A DNA stretch of 64,000 nucleotides from Streptomyces sp. NRRL B-1347 (GCF_000720325.1 NZ_JOJM01000029.1:1-64000); one strand, 5' to 3'. Positions 51,534 through 60,662 are shown, counted from the first letter of the stretch. A program made the numbers and translations. Notes: generated by a model from the sequence alone, not told the origin.

Positions 51534-51556
51534 CCTACCGCGCGGTGCGCGGTAGG
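51534..51556 (+). terminator. Terminator of the CbiET gene
   Basis: CCTACCGCGC (51534-51543) pairs perfectly with GCGCGGTAGG (51547-51556) around a GGT loop, 13 bp after the stop. Confidence 0.7.
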
Positions 51557-51816
51557 CTGGCCGATCGTTGTACCGCACCCGGGTGCCCGGCGATTCCTTG
51601 GTCAATGTCCGGAAAGCTCGCCCGTTTTGGGGGGTGCGTGTGGTACGGCGGGACCGCTGGACGCGCGACGTGGCGCAGTCCACAGCGGACCGTGGCCGAT
51701 CACGCTGCCGCGGTGGCGGAGCAACCGCGACAATGCCTTGTGGTCCGTACGCGGCGCGTTGCCGCGCGGCTCGCGAGCTCGTTGCGGATGACGGGCGGTC
51801 ACAGAAGGACTAACCG

Positions 51817-51837
51817 ATGGGCGAGGGGTACGCATGA
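51817..51837 (+). other. Six-codon mini-ORF overlapping the cobT start
   Basis: ATG at 51817 (behind AGAAGGACTAACCG) reads MGEGYA and stops with a TGA (51835-51837) that overlaps the ATG of the large BluB-CobT gene at 51834. It may couple or limit initiation of that gene. The remaining ~300-bp spacer (51521-51816) shows the terminator and no B12-riboswitch signature. Confidence 0.45.
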
Positions 51838-54800
51838 CCGACACCGGCCAGGTCCCGGGCGAAGGGCAGCCGGAGAGCGCAGGCATGGTGGAGCAGTCGG
51901 GCGTCCCCGCGCCGGGCCCCTACACCTTCCTCGATCCCTCCGAGCACCCCGCCGAGGACGACGACCTGCTGCTGATGCCGGGTGCCCAGGGCGCGTGGAG
52001 CGAGGCGCAGGCCGCGCAGCCGGGCATCGCGCAGCAGCCACCGGCAGGACCGCCCGCCGCGGGCGTGGCGCCCGTGCGGACGGCCGGACCCCAGGGCGTG
52101 CCGCAGGGCGGCGCGCCGGGCGTGCCCGCCCAGCCGGGCGCGGTGTCGGCGCAGTTCGCACCGGAACACGCCGCTCCGGCCGCTCAGCCGGTACCGGTCG
52201 GCCAGGTGCCCGTGCAGGTACCGGCAGGCCAGGCCGGTCCCGACCAGGCGCAGGCGCAGCCCGTCGCGGCCCCGGCGCCCTTCGCCCAGGAACAGGCCGC
52301 CCACCAGCCCGGACCGCACGAGACGGCGGGCCGGGACAGCGGGTCCGTCGACCTGACCGGCGTCCCGTTGCCCTCGGGCCCCGCGCACACCCCCGCCTCG
52401 CACCACGGGACCTCCCGCCGCCCGCTGCACCGCGGCCCGGCCGCGCCCGTCGTCCCCGACGGCGCCGCCAGCCCCGTGCTCTCCCTCGCGGACCGCGGCC
52501 CCGCGGGCGGCACGCCGCACGCCGTGCCCGTACGCCAGCCGGGCCCGCCGACCAGCGGCCCCGAGTACCTGGACGTGCCGCGCCAGGACACCGGCGCCCT
52601 GCCCGGCCCGCAGCTCGGCGAGATCCCGCCGCAGGGCGCGATGCCCTGGGGCGCGCAGCCCCAGCAGGCCCCGGTCGTACCGACGCAGAACCCCCAGGGC
52701 GCGGCTGCAGAAACGGTCGTCCCAGAGGCCGCAGGAGCCGCGGGGGTCGCTGGAGCCGCTGGAGCCGCGGGGGCCGCAGGCGTCGCAGAGGTCCCGGGAG
52801 ACCCGACGGCCCTGGCAGCCCCGGCTGCCCCGATCGTCCCGGCTGCCCCACTCGTCACGAGCCCCTCGGATGCCTCTGACGTCCAGGCCGCCCCGGACGC
52901 CACGGACATCCCAGACACCACGAATACCCCGGACGCCTCCGCCGTCGCAGAGGTCTCCGACGGCACGAACGGCGCGAACACCCCCGCCGTCACCGATGCC
53001 ACACCCACCCCGGAGGGCACGCCCGTCGCACCCCAGCCGTCCGCCGCGGACGCCGCCCCGGAGCCGGTCGAGGCATCGGGCGCAGCCGGTGGCGAGGTGG
53101 CGCCCGAGGGTGCGCAGGAGATGCCGTCGGCGCACATCGTGGGCCCCGCACAGGCTGAAGGCGCCGAGAGCGCCGTCCTCGCCTCCGATGCCCCGGACGC
53201 TCCCGTCGTGGCGGACGCGACCGTTCCGCACGCCCCCGACGCGGACGCGCCGGCGCATTCCGCCGTCCCCGAGCCCGTCGAGCCCGAGCCCGCTCCGGAC
53301 GCCGCGAACGGCCCGGCCGAGGCCGTCGCGGCAGCCGGGGCCCCCGAGGCCGCGGCCGGTGCGCAGGGACCGGTCGCCGAGGTCGCGCCCGACGCCTCCG
53401 AGGCCGTCACCGTCCGGGTCGCGCCGGGCATCCCGGTGCCGCCTCCCATGTCCTTCGTCGACGACGAGGCCCCGTTCGCCGACGCACCGGTGCCGGGCCC
53501 TGCGGTCGCGCGGCCCGCGGCCGCCGCCGTCGCCCCGCAGGCCCCCGACGCCGCCCAGCCGTGGCCGGAGGCCGGCGCGCAGCTGCCCCAGGCCATGGTC
53601 GGGCCTGACGCGCAAGTGCCCCCGCCGCTCGGCCAGTTCGTGCCGGTCGAGGGCTCGGTGCCGACCACCCCGCACCTGGCGCCGACGCCGCCGCGGCCGC
53701 TCGCCGTACCGCCGGAGTACTTCGCTCCGCAGCAGCCCGACGAGTCGGCAGCGCAGGAGCCGTCCGCCGCCGTCCCGGCCGCGGACGCCGCGCCCCAGGG
53801 CCCGGCCGTCCCGGACGCCGCCGCGTCCCCCGTCCTCGTACCGGCGGCCGAGCTGCCGGACGCCGAGGAGGCCGCGCCGCAGGAGCGGCCCGTCTCCGAG
53901 GCCCCCGCCGCCCCCGAGGTTCCGGCCGCCGCCGACGCGCACGCCGAGCCCGGGGAGCAGCCCGTACCCACCGTGCCCGCACCCCGCGACGGCGACCGGC
54001 CCACCGCCGCTCCCGCCGCCACCGCGGCACCCGCACCCGTCGCCGCGGCGGACGGCCAGCTGCCGCCCGCCCAGGAGACGACCGACCCCGACGAGCCGAT
54101 GCACGCACCTCACCCGGCCGAACCGACCGACCCCGCCGCCCGGGCCGACGAGGCCCCCGCCGCGGCCCCCGACCTCGCCGCCCCCACGGGCCCCGAGGAA
54201 GCCACCGGCCTGCCCGAGCACCTCACCGACGCCCCGGAGGGCCCCGAGGACCTGGGCACCCCGCTGGTCCAGGACGCCTCCGACCTCGCCGAGCCCCTCC
54301 CGGCCGACTCCGCGGCGCCGGTCGGGCCCGAGGCCCCGCTCGACCCGCCCGCCCCGGGCTACGCCGACGCCGAGCGCGAGGCCGTCCTGCGCGTCATGCG
54401 CGAGCGCCGCGACATCCGCAACGGCTTCCGCAGCGACCCCATCCCGCACGAGGTGCTGCTCCGCGTCCTGGAGGCGGCCCACACGGCGCCGTCCGTGGGC
54501 CACTCCCAGCCCTGGGACTTCGTCGTCATCCGCTCCGCCGAGACCCGCGGGACCATGCACGAACTGGCCCAGCGCCAGCGCGAGGCGTACGCGAAGTCGC
54601 TCCCCAAGGGCCGCGCCAAGCAGTTCAAGGAACTGAAGATCGAGGCCATCCTCGACACCCCGGTGAACATCGTCGTCACCGCCGACCCCACCCGCGGCGG
54701 CCGCCACACCCTGGGCCGCCACACGCAGCCGCAGATGGCCCCGTACTCCTCCGCGCTCGCGGTGGAGAACCTGTGGCTCGCGGCCCGCGCCGAGGGCCTC

Positions 54801-56075
54801 GGCGTCGGCTGGGTCAGCTTCTTCGACGAGCGCGAGATGGTCCGCGCCCTCGGCCTGCCGGAGCACCTGGAGGTCGTGGCCTACCTCTGCGTCGGCTACG
54901 TCGACGAGTTCCCCGACGAGCCCGAGCTGATGCAGGCGGGCTGGTCGAAGCGCCGCCCGCTGTCGTGGGTCGTCCACGAGGAGACGTACGGCCGTCGCGC
55001 GCTGCCCGGCGAGGACCCGCACGACCTGCTCGCCGAGACGGTCGCCAACATCCGCCCGCTCGACGCCAAGGCGCTCGGCGAGGCCTGGGAGCGCCAGAAA
55101 CGCATGACCAAGCCCGCCGGGGCGCTCGGCATGCTCGAAATCATCTCCGCGCAGCTGTCCGGCCTGTCCCGGATGTGCCCGCCGCCGATCCCGGAGCCGG
55201 CCGCCGTCGCGATCTTCGCGGGCGACCACGGCGTGCACGCCCAGGGCGTCACGGCCTGGCCCCAGGAGGTGACCGGCCAGATGGTCGCCAACTTCCTGGG
55301 CGGCGGCGCCGTCTGCAACGCCTTCGCCACCCAGGTCGGCGCCGAGGTCTGCGTCATCGACGTCGGCGTGGCCAGCGAACTCCCGGCGACGCCCGGCCTG
55401 CTGCCCCGCAAGATCAGGCCCGGCACGGCCGACATGACCACGGGCCCCGCCCTGACCCGCGACGAGGTCAAGGCCGCCATCGAGGTCGGCATCGAGACGG
55501 CCCGCGACCTGGTCGCGGCGGGCAACAAGGGCCTCCTGACCGGCGAGATGGGCATCGCCAACACCACCGCGTCCGCGGCCCTGATCTCCGTCTACACGGA
55601 CACCGACCCCCTTGAGGTCACCGGCCGCGGCACCGGCATCAACGACGAGATGCACGCCCGCAAGGTCGAGGTCGTCCGCCGCGCCCTGGAGCTGCACCAG
55701 CCGGACCCGGCCGACCCCATCGGCGTCCTCGCCGCCATCGGCGGCCTGGAGCACGCCGCGATGGTCGGCCTGCTCCTCGGCGGCGCCTCGCTGCGCACCC
55801 CGGTGATCCTGGACGGCGTCAGCGCGGGTGCGGCCGCCCTGGTGGCCCGCGCCATCGCCCCCGAGGTCCTCGCCGCCTGCATCGCGGGCCACCGCAGCGC
55901 CGAGCCCGGCCACGTGGCCGCCCTGAACAAGCTCGGCCTGCGCCCCCTGGTGGACCTGGACCTCCGCCTGGGCGAGGGCACCGGCGCCCTGCTCGCCCTC
56001 CCGGTCGTGCAGAGCGCGGCACGGGCGATGCACGAAGTCGCCACGTTCGACTCCGCGGGCGTCACGGAGAAGTAG
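51834..56075 (+). CDS. cobT: BluB-CobT fusion with long disordered N-terminus
   Basis: This is a 1413-residue protein. Residues 1 to about 840 are Pro/Ala/Glu/Val-rich low complexity with no recognisable domain. Residues about 841-1050 are a BluB-like flavin-dependent 5,6-dimethylbenzimidazole synthase (REAVLRVMRERRDIRNGFRS, HTAPSVGHSQPWDFVVIRSA, ARAEGLGVGWVSFFDE). Residues about 1065-1413 are CobT (KPAGALGMLEIISAQLSGL, FAGDHGVHAQGVTAWPQEVT, TGEMGIANTTASAALISVYT, GTGINDEMHARK, catalytic Glu expected near GGLEHAAMVGLLLGG). The fusion makes the lower ligand and attaches ribose phosphate. A shorter start near the BluB domain cannot be excluded. Confidence 0.9.
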   Translation: MTDTGQVPGEGQPESAGMVEQSGVPAPGPYTFLDPSEHPAEDDDLLLMPGAQGAWSEAQAAQPGIAQQPPAGPPAAGVAPVRTAGPQGVPQGGAPGVPAQPGAVSAQFAPEHAAPAAQPVPVGQVPVQVPAGQAGPDQAQAQPVAAPAPFAQEQAAHQPGPHETAGRDSGSVDLTGVPLPSGPAHTPASHHGTSRRPLHRGPAAPVVPDGAASPVLSLADRGPAGGTPHAVPVRQPGPPTSGPEYLDVPRQDTGALPGPQLGEIPPQGAMPWGAQPQQAPVVPTQNPQGAAAETVVPEAAGAAGVAGAAGAAGAAGVAEVPGDPTALAAPAAPIVPAAPLVTSPSDASDVQAAPDATDIPDTTNTPDASAVAEVSDGTNGANTPAVTDATPTPEGTPVAPQPSAADAAPEPVEASGAAGGEVAPEGAQEMPSAHIVGPAQAEGAESAVLASDAPDAPVVADATVPHAPDADAPAHSAVPEPVEPEPAPDAANGPAEAVAAAGAPEAAAGAQGPVAEVAPDASEAVTVRVAPGIPVPPPMSFVDDEAPFADAPVPGPAVARPAAAAVAPQAPDAAQPWPEAGAQLPQAMVGPDAQVPPPLGQFVPVEGSVPTTPHLAPTPPRPLAVPPEYFAPQQPDESAAQEPSAAVPAADAAPQGPAVPDAAASPVLVPAAELPDAEEAAPQERPVSEAPAAPEVPAAADAHAEPGEQPVPTVPAPRDGDRPTAAPAATAAPAPVAAADGQLPPAQETTDPDEPMHAPHPAEPTDPAARADEAPAAAPDLAAPTGPEEATGLPEHLTDAPEGPEDLGTPLVQDASDLAEPLPADSAAPVGPEAPLDPPAPGYADAEREAVLRVMRERRDIRNGFRSDPIPHEVLLRVLEAAHTAPSVGHSQPWDFVVIRSAETRGTMHELAQRQREAYAKSLPKGRAKQFKELKIEAILDTPVNIVVTADPTRGGRHTLGRHTQPQMAPYSSALAVENLWLAARAEGLGVGWVSFFDEREMVRALGLPEHLEVVAYLCVGYVDEFPDEPELMQAGWSKRRPLSWVVHEETYGRRALPGEDPHDLLAETVANIRPLDAKALGEAWERQKRMTKPAGALGMLEIISAQLSGLSRMCPPPIPEPAAVAIFAGDHGVHAQGVTAWPQEVTGQMVANFLGGGAVCNAFATQVGAEVCVIDVGVASELPATPGLLPRKIRPGTADMTTGPALTRDEVKAAIEVGIETARDLVAAGNKGLLTGEMGIANTTASAALISVYTDTDPLEVTGRGTGINDEMHARKVEVVRRALELHQPDPADPIGVLAAIGGLEHAAMVGLLLGGASLRTPVILDGVSAGAAALVARAIAPEVLAACIAGHRSAEPGHVAALNKLGLRPLVDLDLRLGEGTGALLALPVVQSAARAMHEVATFDSAGVTEK

Positions 56076-56099
56076 CACGGCCCCCCGGCGGGGGGCGTG
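56076..56099 (+). terminator. Terminator of the BluB-CobT gene
   Basis: GCCCCCC (56080-56086) pairs with GGGGGGC (56090-56096) around a GGC loop, with CAC/GTG extending the base past a one-base bulge. It starts directly after the stop. Confidence 0.65.
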
Positions 56100-56264
56100 G
56101 CACCGGGGCGCTCGGCCGTCCCGGTGCCGCCGTGGCCCCCGCCGTCGCCGCAAGCCCTCGCCCCGCCCCCGCCGTACGCTGAAGCCACCTCTAAAATCCG
56201 CACGTCAGGGCCGCTCCAGAGCAGTAGCGCCCACTGTCCCGCCCCGACGAGGAGCCGCACCGCC

Positions 56265-57527
56265 ATGGCCGTACACCCCGCCTACCCCGTAGGCCTCCGC
56301 CTCACCGGCCGCCGCGTCGTGGTCCTCGGCGGCGGCCAGGTGGCCCAGCGCCGCCTGCCCGCCCTCATCGCGGCGGGCGCGGACGTCCACCTCGTCTCGC
56401 CGTCCGCCACCGCGTCGGTGGAGGCGATGGCGACCGGCGGAGAGATCACCTGGCACCGGCGCAGGTACGAGGAGGGCGACCTCACCGGCGCCTGGTACGC
56501 CCTGATCTCCACCAGCGACCCCGAGGCCAACACGCTGGCCTCGGCCGAGGGCGAGCGGAACCGCGTCTGGTGCGTCCGCTCCGACGACGCCGACGAGGCC
56601 ACCGCCTGGACCCCGGCCACCGGCCACAGCGCGGGCGTCACCGTCGCCGTCCTCACCACGGACGCCAAGGAGCGCGATCCCCGCCACACCGCCGCCATCC
56701 GCGACGCCGTGGTGGAGGGCCTGCGCGACGGCACCCTGGTGGCCCCGCACCACCGCGCGCGCCCCGCCACCGGCGCCGTCTCCCTGGTCGGCGGCGGCCC
56801 CGGCGACCCCGACCTGATCACGGTCCGCGGCCGCCGGCTCCTGGCCGAGGCCGACGTGGTCATCGCCGACCGACTCGGCCCCCGCGACCTGCTCGCCGAA
56901 CTGCCGCCGCACGTCGAGGTGATCGACGCGGCGAAGATCCCGTACGGCCGCTTCATGGCCCAGGAGGCCATCAACAACGCCCTGATCGAGCACGCGAAGC
57001 AGGGCCGGTCCGTCGTGCGGCTCAAGGGCGGCGACCCCTACGTCTTCGGCCGCGGCATGGAGGAGCTCCAGGCCCTGGCCGAAGCGGGCATCCCCTGCAC
57101 GGTGGTGCCCGGCATCTCCAGCTCGATCTCGGTGCCGAGCGCCGCGGGCATCCCGGTCACGCACCGGGGCGTGGCCCATGAGTTCACCGTGGTCAGCGGC
57201 CACGTGGCCCCCGACGACGAGCGCTCCCTCGTCGACTGGCCCGCCCTCGCCAAGCTGCGCGGCACCCTCGTCATCCTCATGGGCGTCGACAAGATCGGCA
57301 AGATCGCCGAGGCCCTGACCGCCCACGGCAAGCCCGCCGACACCCCCGTCGCGCTCGTCCAGGAGGGCACGACGGCCGCTCAGCGCCGCGTCGACGCCAC
57401 CCTGGCCACGGTCGCCGAGGCCGTCCGCACCCACGAGGTGAAGCCCCCGGCGGTCATCGTCGTGGGCGACGTGGTGGCCGTGGGCGCCGCGGCCCCCCAT
57501 CAGGAGCCCCGGAACCCGCAACCGTAA
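56265..57527 (+). CDS. cysG: Siroheme synthase / uroporphyrinogen-III C-methyltransferase
   Basis: This is a 420-residue multifunctional enzyme. The N-terminal domain resembles precorrin-2 dehydrogenase/ferrochelatase (LTGRRVVVLGGGQVAQRRLP, LISTSDPEANTLASAEGERN; about 1-160). The C-terminal SUMT domain (about 168-410) has SLVGGGPGDPDLITVRGRRL, VRLKGGDPYVFGRGMEEL, PGISSSISVPSAAGIPVTHR and LVILMGVDKI. It makes precorrin-2 and siroheme, feeding both sulfite reductase and cobalamin synthesis. The ATG follows GACGAGGAGCCGCACCGCC. It is slightly shorter than enteric CysG (about 457), mainly in the N-terminal half. Confidence 0.95.
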   Translation: MAVHPAYPVGLRLTGRRVVVLGGGQVAQRRLPALIAAGADVHLVSPSATASVEAMATGGEITWHRRRYEEGDLTGAWYALISTSDPEANTLASAEGERNRVWCVRSDDADEATAWTPATGHSAGVTVAVLTTDAKERDPRHTAAIRDAVVEGLRDGTLVAPHHRARPATGAVSLVGGGPGDPDLITVRGRRLLAEADVVIADRLGPRDLLAELPPHVEVIDAAKIPYGRFMAQEAINNALIEHAKQGRSVVRLKGGDPYVFGRGMEELQALAEAGIPCTVVPGISSSISVPSAAGIPVTHRGVAHEFTVVSGHVAPDDERSLVDWPALAKLRGTLVILMGVDKIGKIAEALTAHGKPADTPVALVQEGTTAAQRRVDATLATVAEAVRTHEVKPPAVIVVGDVVAVGAAAPHQEPRNPQP

Positions 57528-57591
57528 CCATCGGTAACGGAACCCTCCCGCAGCCGTTGGCACCTCTCCCCGGACAAGGCAGTATCACCCT

Positions 57592-58419
57592 GTGGCCGAT
57601 CTCAGCAGCATCGAAACCATCGAGGACCCGGACGACCCGCGCCTGCGCGACTACACCGGCCTGACCGACGTCGAGCTGCGCCGCAAGCGCGAGCCCGCCG
57701 AGGGCCTGTTCATCGCCGAGGGTGAGAAGGTGATCCGGCGCGCCAAGCTCGCCGGCTACGAGATGCGGTCGATGCTGCTCTCCGCCAAGTGGGTCGACGT
57801 CATGCGCGACGTCATCGACGAGGTGCCCGCCCCGGTCTACGCCGTCAGCCCCGAACTCGCCGAGCGGGTCACCGGCTACCACGTGCACCGCGGCGCCCTC
57901 GCCTCCATGCAGCGCAAGCCGCTGCCCACGGCCGACGAACTCCTGCGGACCCACCGCCGCGTGGTGGTGATGGAGGCCGTCAACGACCACACGAACATCG
58001 GCGCGATCTTCCGGTCGGCCGCCGCCCTCGGCATGGACGCCGTCCTGCTCTCCCCGGACTGCGCCGACCCCCTGTACCGCCGCTCCGTGAAGGTTTCCAT
58101 GGGCGCGGTCTTCTCCGTGCCGTACGCCCGTCTCGACTCCTGGCCCAAGGGCCTGGAAGGGGTGCGCGAAGCGGGCTACAACCTGCTCGCCCTGACCCCC
58201 GACGAGAAGGCCAGGACCCTCGACGAGGCCGCCCCCCACCGGATGGAGCGCGTCGCCCTCATGCTCGGCGCGGAGGGCGAAGGACTGTCCCGGCAGGCCC
58301 TGGTCGCCGCCGACGAATGGGTGCGCATCCCGATGGCGCACGGCGTCGACTCGCTGAACGTGGGCGCGGCGGCAGCGGTGGCCTTCTACGCCGTGGCGAC
58401 GGGCCGCCCCGCCTCCTGA
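57592..58419 (+). CDS. TrmH/SpoU-family RNA 2'-O-methyltransferase
   Basis: This 275-residue SPOUT methyltransferase has an L30e-like N-terminal domain (EGLFIAEGEKVIRRAKLAGY) and the SAM-binding knot with motifs VNDHTNIGAIFRSAAALGMD, LMLGAEGEGLSRQAL and DSLNVGAAAAVAFYAVA. It is a second TrmH-type enzyme in this window, distinct from the one at 5267. It modifies ribose in rRNA or tRNA; the target is unknown. The GTG at 57592 follows cysG closely. Confidence 0.92.
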   Translation: MADLSSIETIEDPDDPRLRDYTGLTDVELRRKREPAEGLFIAEGEKVIRRAKLAGYEMRSMLLSAKWVDVMRDVIDEVPAPVYAVSPELAERVTGYHVHRGALASMQRKPLPTADELLRTHRRVVVMEAVNDHTNIGAIFRSAAALGMDAVLLSPDCADPLYRRSVKVSMGAVFSVPYARLDSWPKGLEGVREAGYNLLALTPDEKARTLDEAAPHRMERVALMLGAEGEGLSRQALVAADEWVRIPMAHGVDSLNVGAAAAVAFYAVATGRPAS

Positions 58420-58450
58420 ACCGCCGGCGGACCCCAGGGCCCGGGGCGGT
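58420..58450. terminator. Possible bidirectional hairpin between convergent genes
   Basis: ACCGCC (58420-58425) pairs with GGCGGT (58445-58450), and inner CCC/GGG pairing is possible. It occupies the whole gap between the methylase stop and the kinase stop. Confidence 0.4.
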
Positions 58451-59805
58451 CACGACCCGCTGCCGGGCCCCTGGCGCACGTCACTGACGCCCTGTTCCTG
58501 GCGGACGTCGCCGAGCCCGCGCGCGGGCCCCTGACACCCCTGCGCGGCCGCGATCCCCAGGGCCACGAGCAGCGTCACGACCACGAACACGAAGAGCCGC
58601 TGCCGCAGCAGCCGGGGGTTGGCGGGCCGCAGCCGGGTGCCGGTGGTGCGCGGCCCCTGCCGCCCGGTGCCGCTGCGCGGTCCGGGCCTGCCGCTGGAGC
58701 CCCGGGTGCCGCGCGGCGCGGACGGCCGCGAGCCACCGGTGCGCGCGCCGCCGGTCTTGGAGCCGCCGCCCGTACGCGGACCGCCGTCGCGGGAGCCGTT
58801 GGTCCTGGGCGGGCCGGTGCGCGGCGGGGGAGTGCCCGGCGCCGCGCGGCGCTGGGTGCGCTGTTCCGCGTACTCCTCGGCCAGGCGGCCCGTCGGGCGC
58901 TCGTGCTGCTCCTGGCGCGGCGCGGGCGGCCGCACGTCGCTGAGCCCCTGCGCCTCGCGGGCTGCGATCTCCTTGAGCCGCAGCGACAGTTGGAGCGTGC
59001 TGGGACGTTCCTCCGGGTCCTTCGCGAGACAGGCCCGGAGCAGCGGCGCGAGCGCGTCGGGCACGCCGCGCAGCTGGGCCTCCTCGTGGACGACCCGGTA
59101 GAGCATGACCTCGGAACTGCCGTGCCCGAAGGGCGAGTCCGCCATCGCCGCGTACGCCAGGGTCGCCCCGAGCGCGAAGACGTCCGTTGCGGGCGTAACG
59201 GCGGCGCCGCGCACCTGCTCGGGGGCGAGGAAGCCGGGCGAGCCGACGGCCGTGCCGACGTGCGTCAGGGTCGAGGCGCCGGTGGCCCAGGCGATCCCGA
59301 AGTCGATGATCCGCGGCCCCTTCGGGGACAGCAGGATGTTCGACGGCTTGAGGTCCCGGTGCACCACACCGGCCTCGTGCACGGCGACGAGCCCCTCGGA
59401 AAGCGCGGCGCCGACGACGGCGACCTCGGCGGCGGCCAGCGGCCCTTCGGCGGCGACCTTGTCGTGCAGGGAGGGACCGGGCACGTACTGCGTGGCGAAC
59501 CAGGGCCGGTCGGCCTCCAGATCGGCGGCGACGAGCCGGGCGGTGCACCCGCCGCGGATGCGCCGGGCGGCCGAGACCTCCCGGGCGAAGCGCGAGCGGA
59601 ACTCCTGGTCCTCGGCCAGATCGGGCCGGATCACCTTCAGCGCCACACGCTGCCCGCGACGGTCGGAGCCCAGATAGACGACACCCATCCCGCCGGCGCC
59701 CAGCCGCCTGTGCAGCCTGAACGAGCCGACGACACGCGGGTCCTCGCGCCTCAGGCGCATCATCGCCATGTTCATCCCCGCTGCCCGGTCCGTCTGACGA
59801 GCCAC
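58450..59805 (-). CDS. Membrane-anchored Ser/Thr protein kinase
   Basis: This 451-residue Hanks-type kinase has P-loop LGAGGMGVVYLGSD, VALKVI (catalytic Lys), catalytic loop VVHRDLKPSNILLSPKG, DFGIAWATG and APEQVRGAAVTPATDVFALG (about residues 27-275). A 120-residue linker rich in Arg, Gly, Thr and Pro follows, then a hydrophobic segment (FVFVVVTLLVALGIAAAQ) and a short external tail without PASTA repeats. It is likely an envelope-associated signalling kinase. The start is the GTG at 59805; ATGs 10-15 codons later are alternatives. Confidence 0.94.
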   Translation of the reverse strand: MARQTDRAAGMNMAMMRLRREDPRVVGSFRLHRRLGAGGMGVVYLGSDRRGQRVALKVIRPDLAEDQEFRSRFAREVSAARRIRGGCTARLVAADLEADRPWFATQYVPGPSLHDKVAAEGPLAAAEVAVVGAALSEGLVAVHEAGVVHRDLKPSNILLSPKGPRIIDFGIAWATGASTLTHVGTAVGSPGFLAPEQVRGAAVTPATDVFALGATLAYAAMADSPFGHGSSEVMLYRVVHEEAQLRGVPDALAPLLRACLAKDPEERPSTLQLSLRLKEIAAREAQGLSDVRPPAPRQEQHERPTGRLAEEYAEQRTQRRAAPGTPPPRTGPPRTNGSRDGGPRTGGGSKTGGARTGGSRPSAPRGTRGSSGRPGPRSGTGRQGPRTTGTRLRPANPRLLRQRLFVFVVVTLLVALGIAAAQGCQGPARGLGDVRQEQGVSDVRQGPGSGS

Positions 59806-59971
59806 AGCTTACGTTTCCGCGGCCCGGGCCGTGCAGAGGCCGCGCCCTCACGGGCCGATCGATTGTCAGTGCCCGGTGCGAAACTTGAAAAGTGGTCAGG
59901 TGGCGCGCGCCCAGGGCTCATCGCCGCCACCCGCACCCCCAACCACCCACCGTCGAAGGGGGATTGATCCC

Positions 59972-60238
59972 GTGAAGGGTGATCGCGTGGAGATAGTCGT
60001 GGACGCCGGGGACACGACGCGTACGTACGAAGTGGTGGCGAGCCGAGCGGGCCGCCGCGTGGAGACCGCCGTCCGCAGGGGAGTGGTGGAAGTGAGCGAA
60101 GTCACCCGCAGTGGCTCCGTCGTGCGCACCGCGCGGTTCATGGCGACCCGCGTCCTGGCCCTGGTCGAGCAGCCCGTCCCGAGGGAGGACAGCTCGGAGC
60201 GAACCGGACGCCCCCTCGGGGAAGACCCTGAGACCTAG
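59972..60238 (+). CDS. Small conserved hypothetical protein
   Basis: This 88-residue protein starts at a GTG (59972) behind GAAGGGGGATTGATCCC. The sequence VKGDRVEIVVDAGDTTRTYE, then VVASRAGRRVETAVRRGVVE, suggests a small beta-rich domain; the C-terminal 20 residues are charged. No family was recognised. It is divergent from the kinase gene and closed by a hairpin that overlaps its own stop codon. Confidence 0.7.
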   Translation: MKGDRVEIVVDAGDTTRTYEVVASRAGRRVETAVRRGVVEVSEVTRSGSVVRTARFMATRVLALVEQPVPREDSSERTGRPLGEDPET

Positions 60239-60253
60239 GAGGGACCTAGGTCT
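60231..60253 (+). terminator. Terminator overlapping the stop of the small hypothetical gene
   Basis: AGACCTAGG (60231-60239) pairs with CCTAGGTCT (60245-60253) around AGGGA; the TAG stop codon (60236-60238) lies in the left arm. Confidence 0.6.
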
Positions 60254-60366
60254 TCGTCTCCACCCACGGGAGTAGTTGTGTGACGAGCGCTCATCCTCCG
60301 GGAGGCCCGGCAATCGGTACGAGGGCATGACGTGCGGCACGCCTCACGCCCCTAGATTTGAGGTCA

Positions 60367-60412
60367 AGCGGCGGGTGCAGCACTCGTCCCCCGAGGTCAG
60401 ACACCCGCCGCT
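60367..60412 (+). promoter_or_regulatory. Long-loop hairpin upstream of a small membrane-protein gene
   Basis: AGCGGCGGGTG (60367-60377) is fully complementary to CACCCGCCGCT (60402-60412) with a 24-nt loop. It lies in the probable 5' UTR of the following gene. Function unknown. Confidence 0.45.
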
Positions 60413-60458
60413 GCCAACGAACCTCCATGAAGAACAAAGTCAGGAAGGGAGAGTGGCC

Positions 60459-60662
60459 ATGGCGGACACCGCGCCGCGGACGATGGTCCGTACGCAGGGA
60501 CGCAAGCTCTCCACCCTGGGCGTCCGGCCTTCCGGAACCCGCCACCCACTGGTGGCGACGCTCATGGTCCTCCCCCTGGCAGCGCTGCTGATCGTCGCCT
60601 TCGGCGGCTGGGAGGCAGTGCTCACACAAGCGTCGTCCGTGGGCGAGATGCTGGGGCGCTGA
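60459..60662 (+). CDS. Small single-pass membrane protein
   Basis: This 67-residue protein from the ATG at 60459 follows AGGAAGGGAGAGTGGCC. A basic N-terminus (MADTAPRTMVRTQGRKLSTL) precedes one hydrophobic segment (LVATLMVLPLAALLIVAFGG) and a short tail. The frame is open further upstream to an ATG at 60327, but the binding site favours the shorter form. The strong terminator that follows argues for a real transcription unit. Function unknown. Confidence 0.7.
   Translation: MADTAPRTMVRTQGRKLSTLGVRPSGTRHPLVATLMVLPLAALLIVAFGGWEAVLTQASSVGEMLGR

Noticed and set aside
51521..51816. Cobalamin riboswitch before the CobT fusion
   Set aside because: No B12-box-like sequence was found in this spacer, nor in the one before cobL.
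51810..56153. A 1447-codon open frame on the minus strand opposite the BluB-CobT gene
   Set aside because: Its sequence is Gly/Arg/Val-rich without domains, it is an antisense reflection of GC-rich codon bias, and the plus strand encodes clear enzymes.
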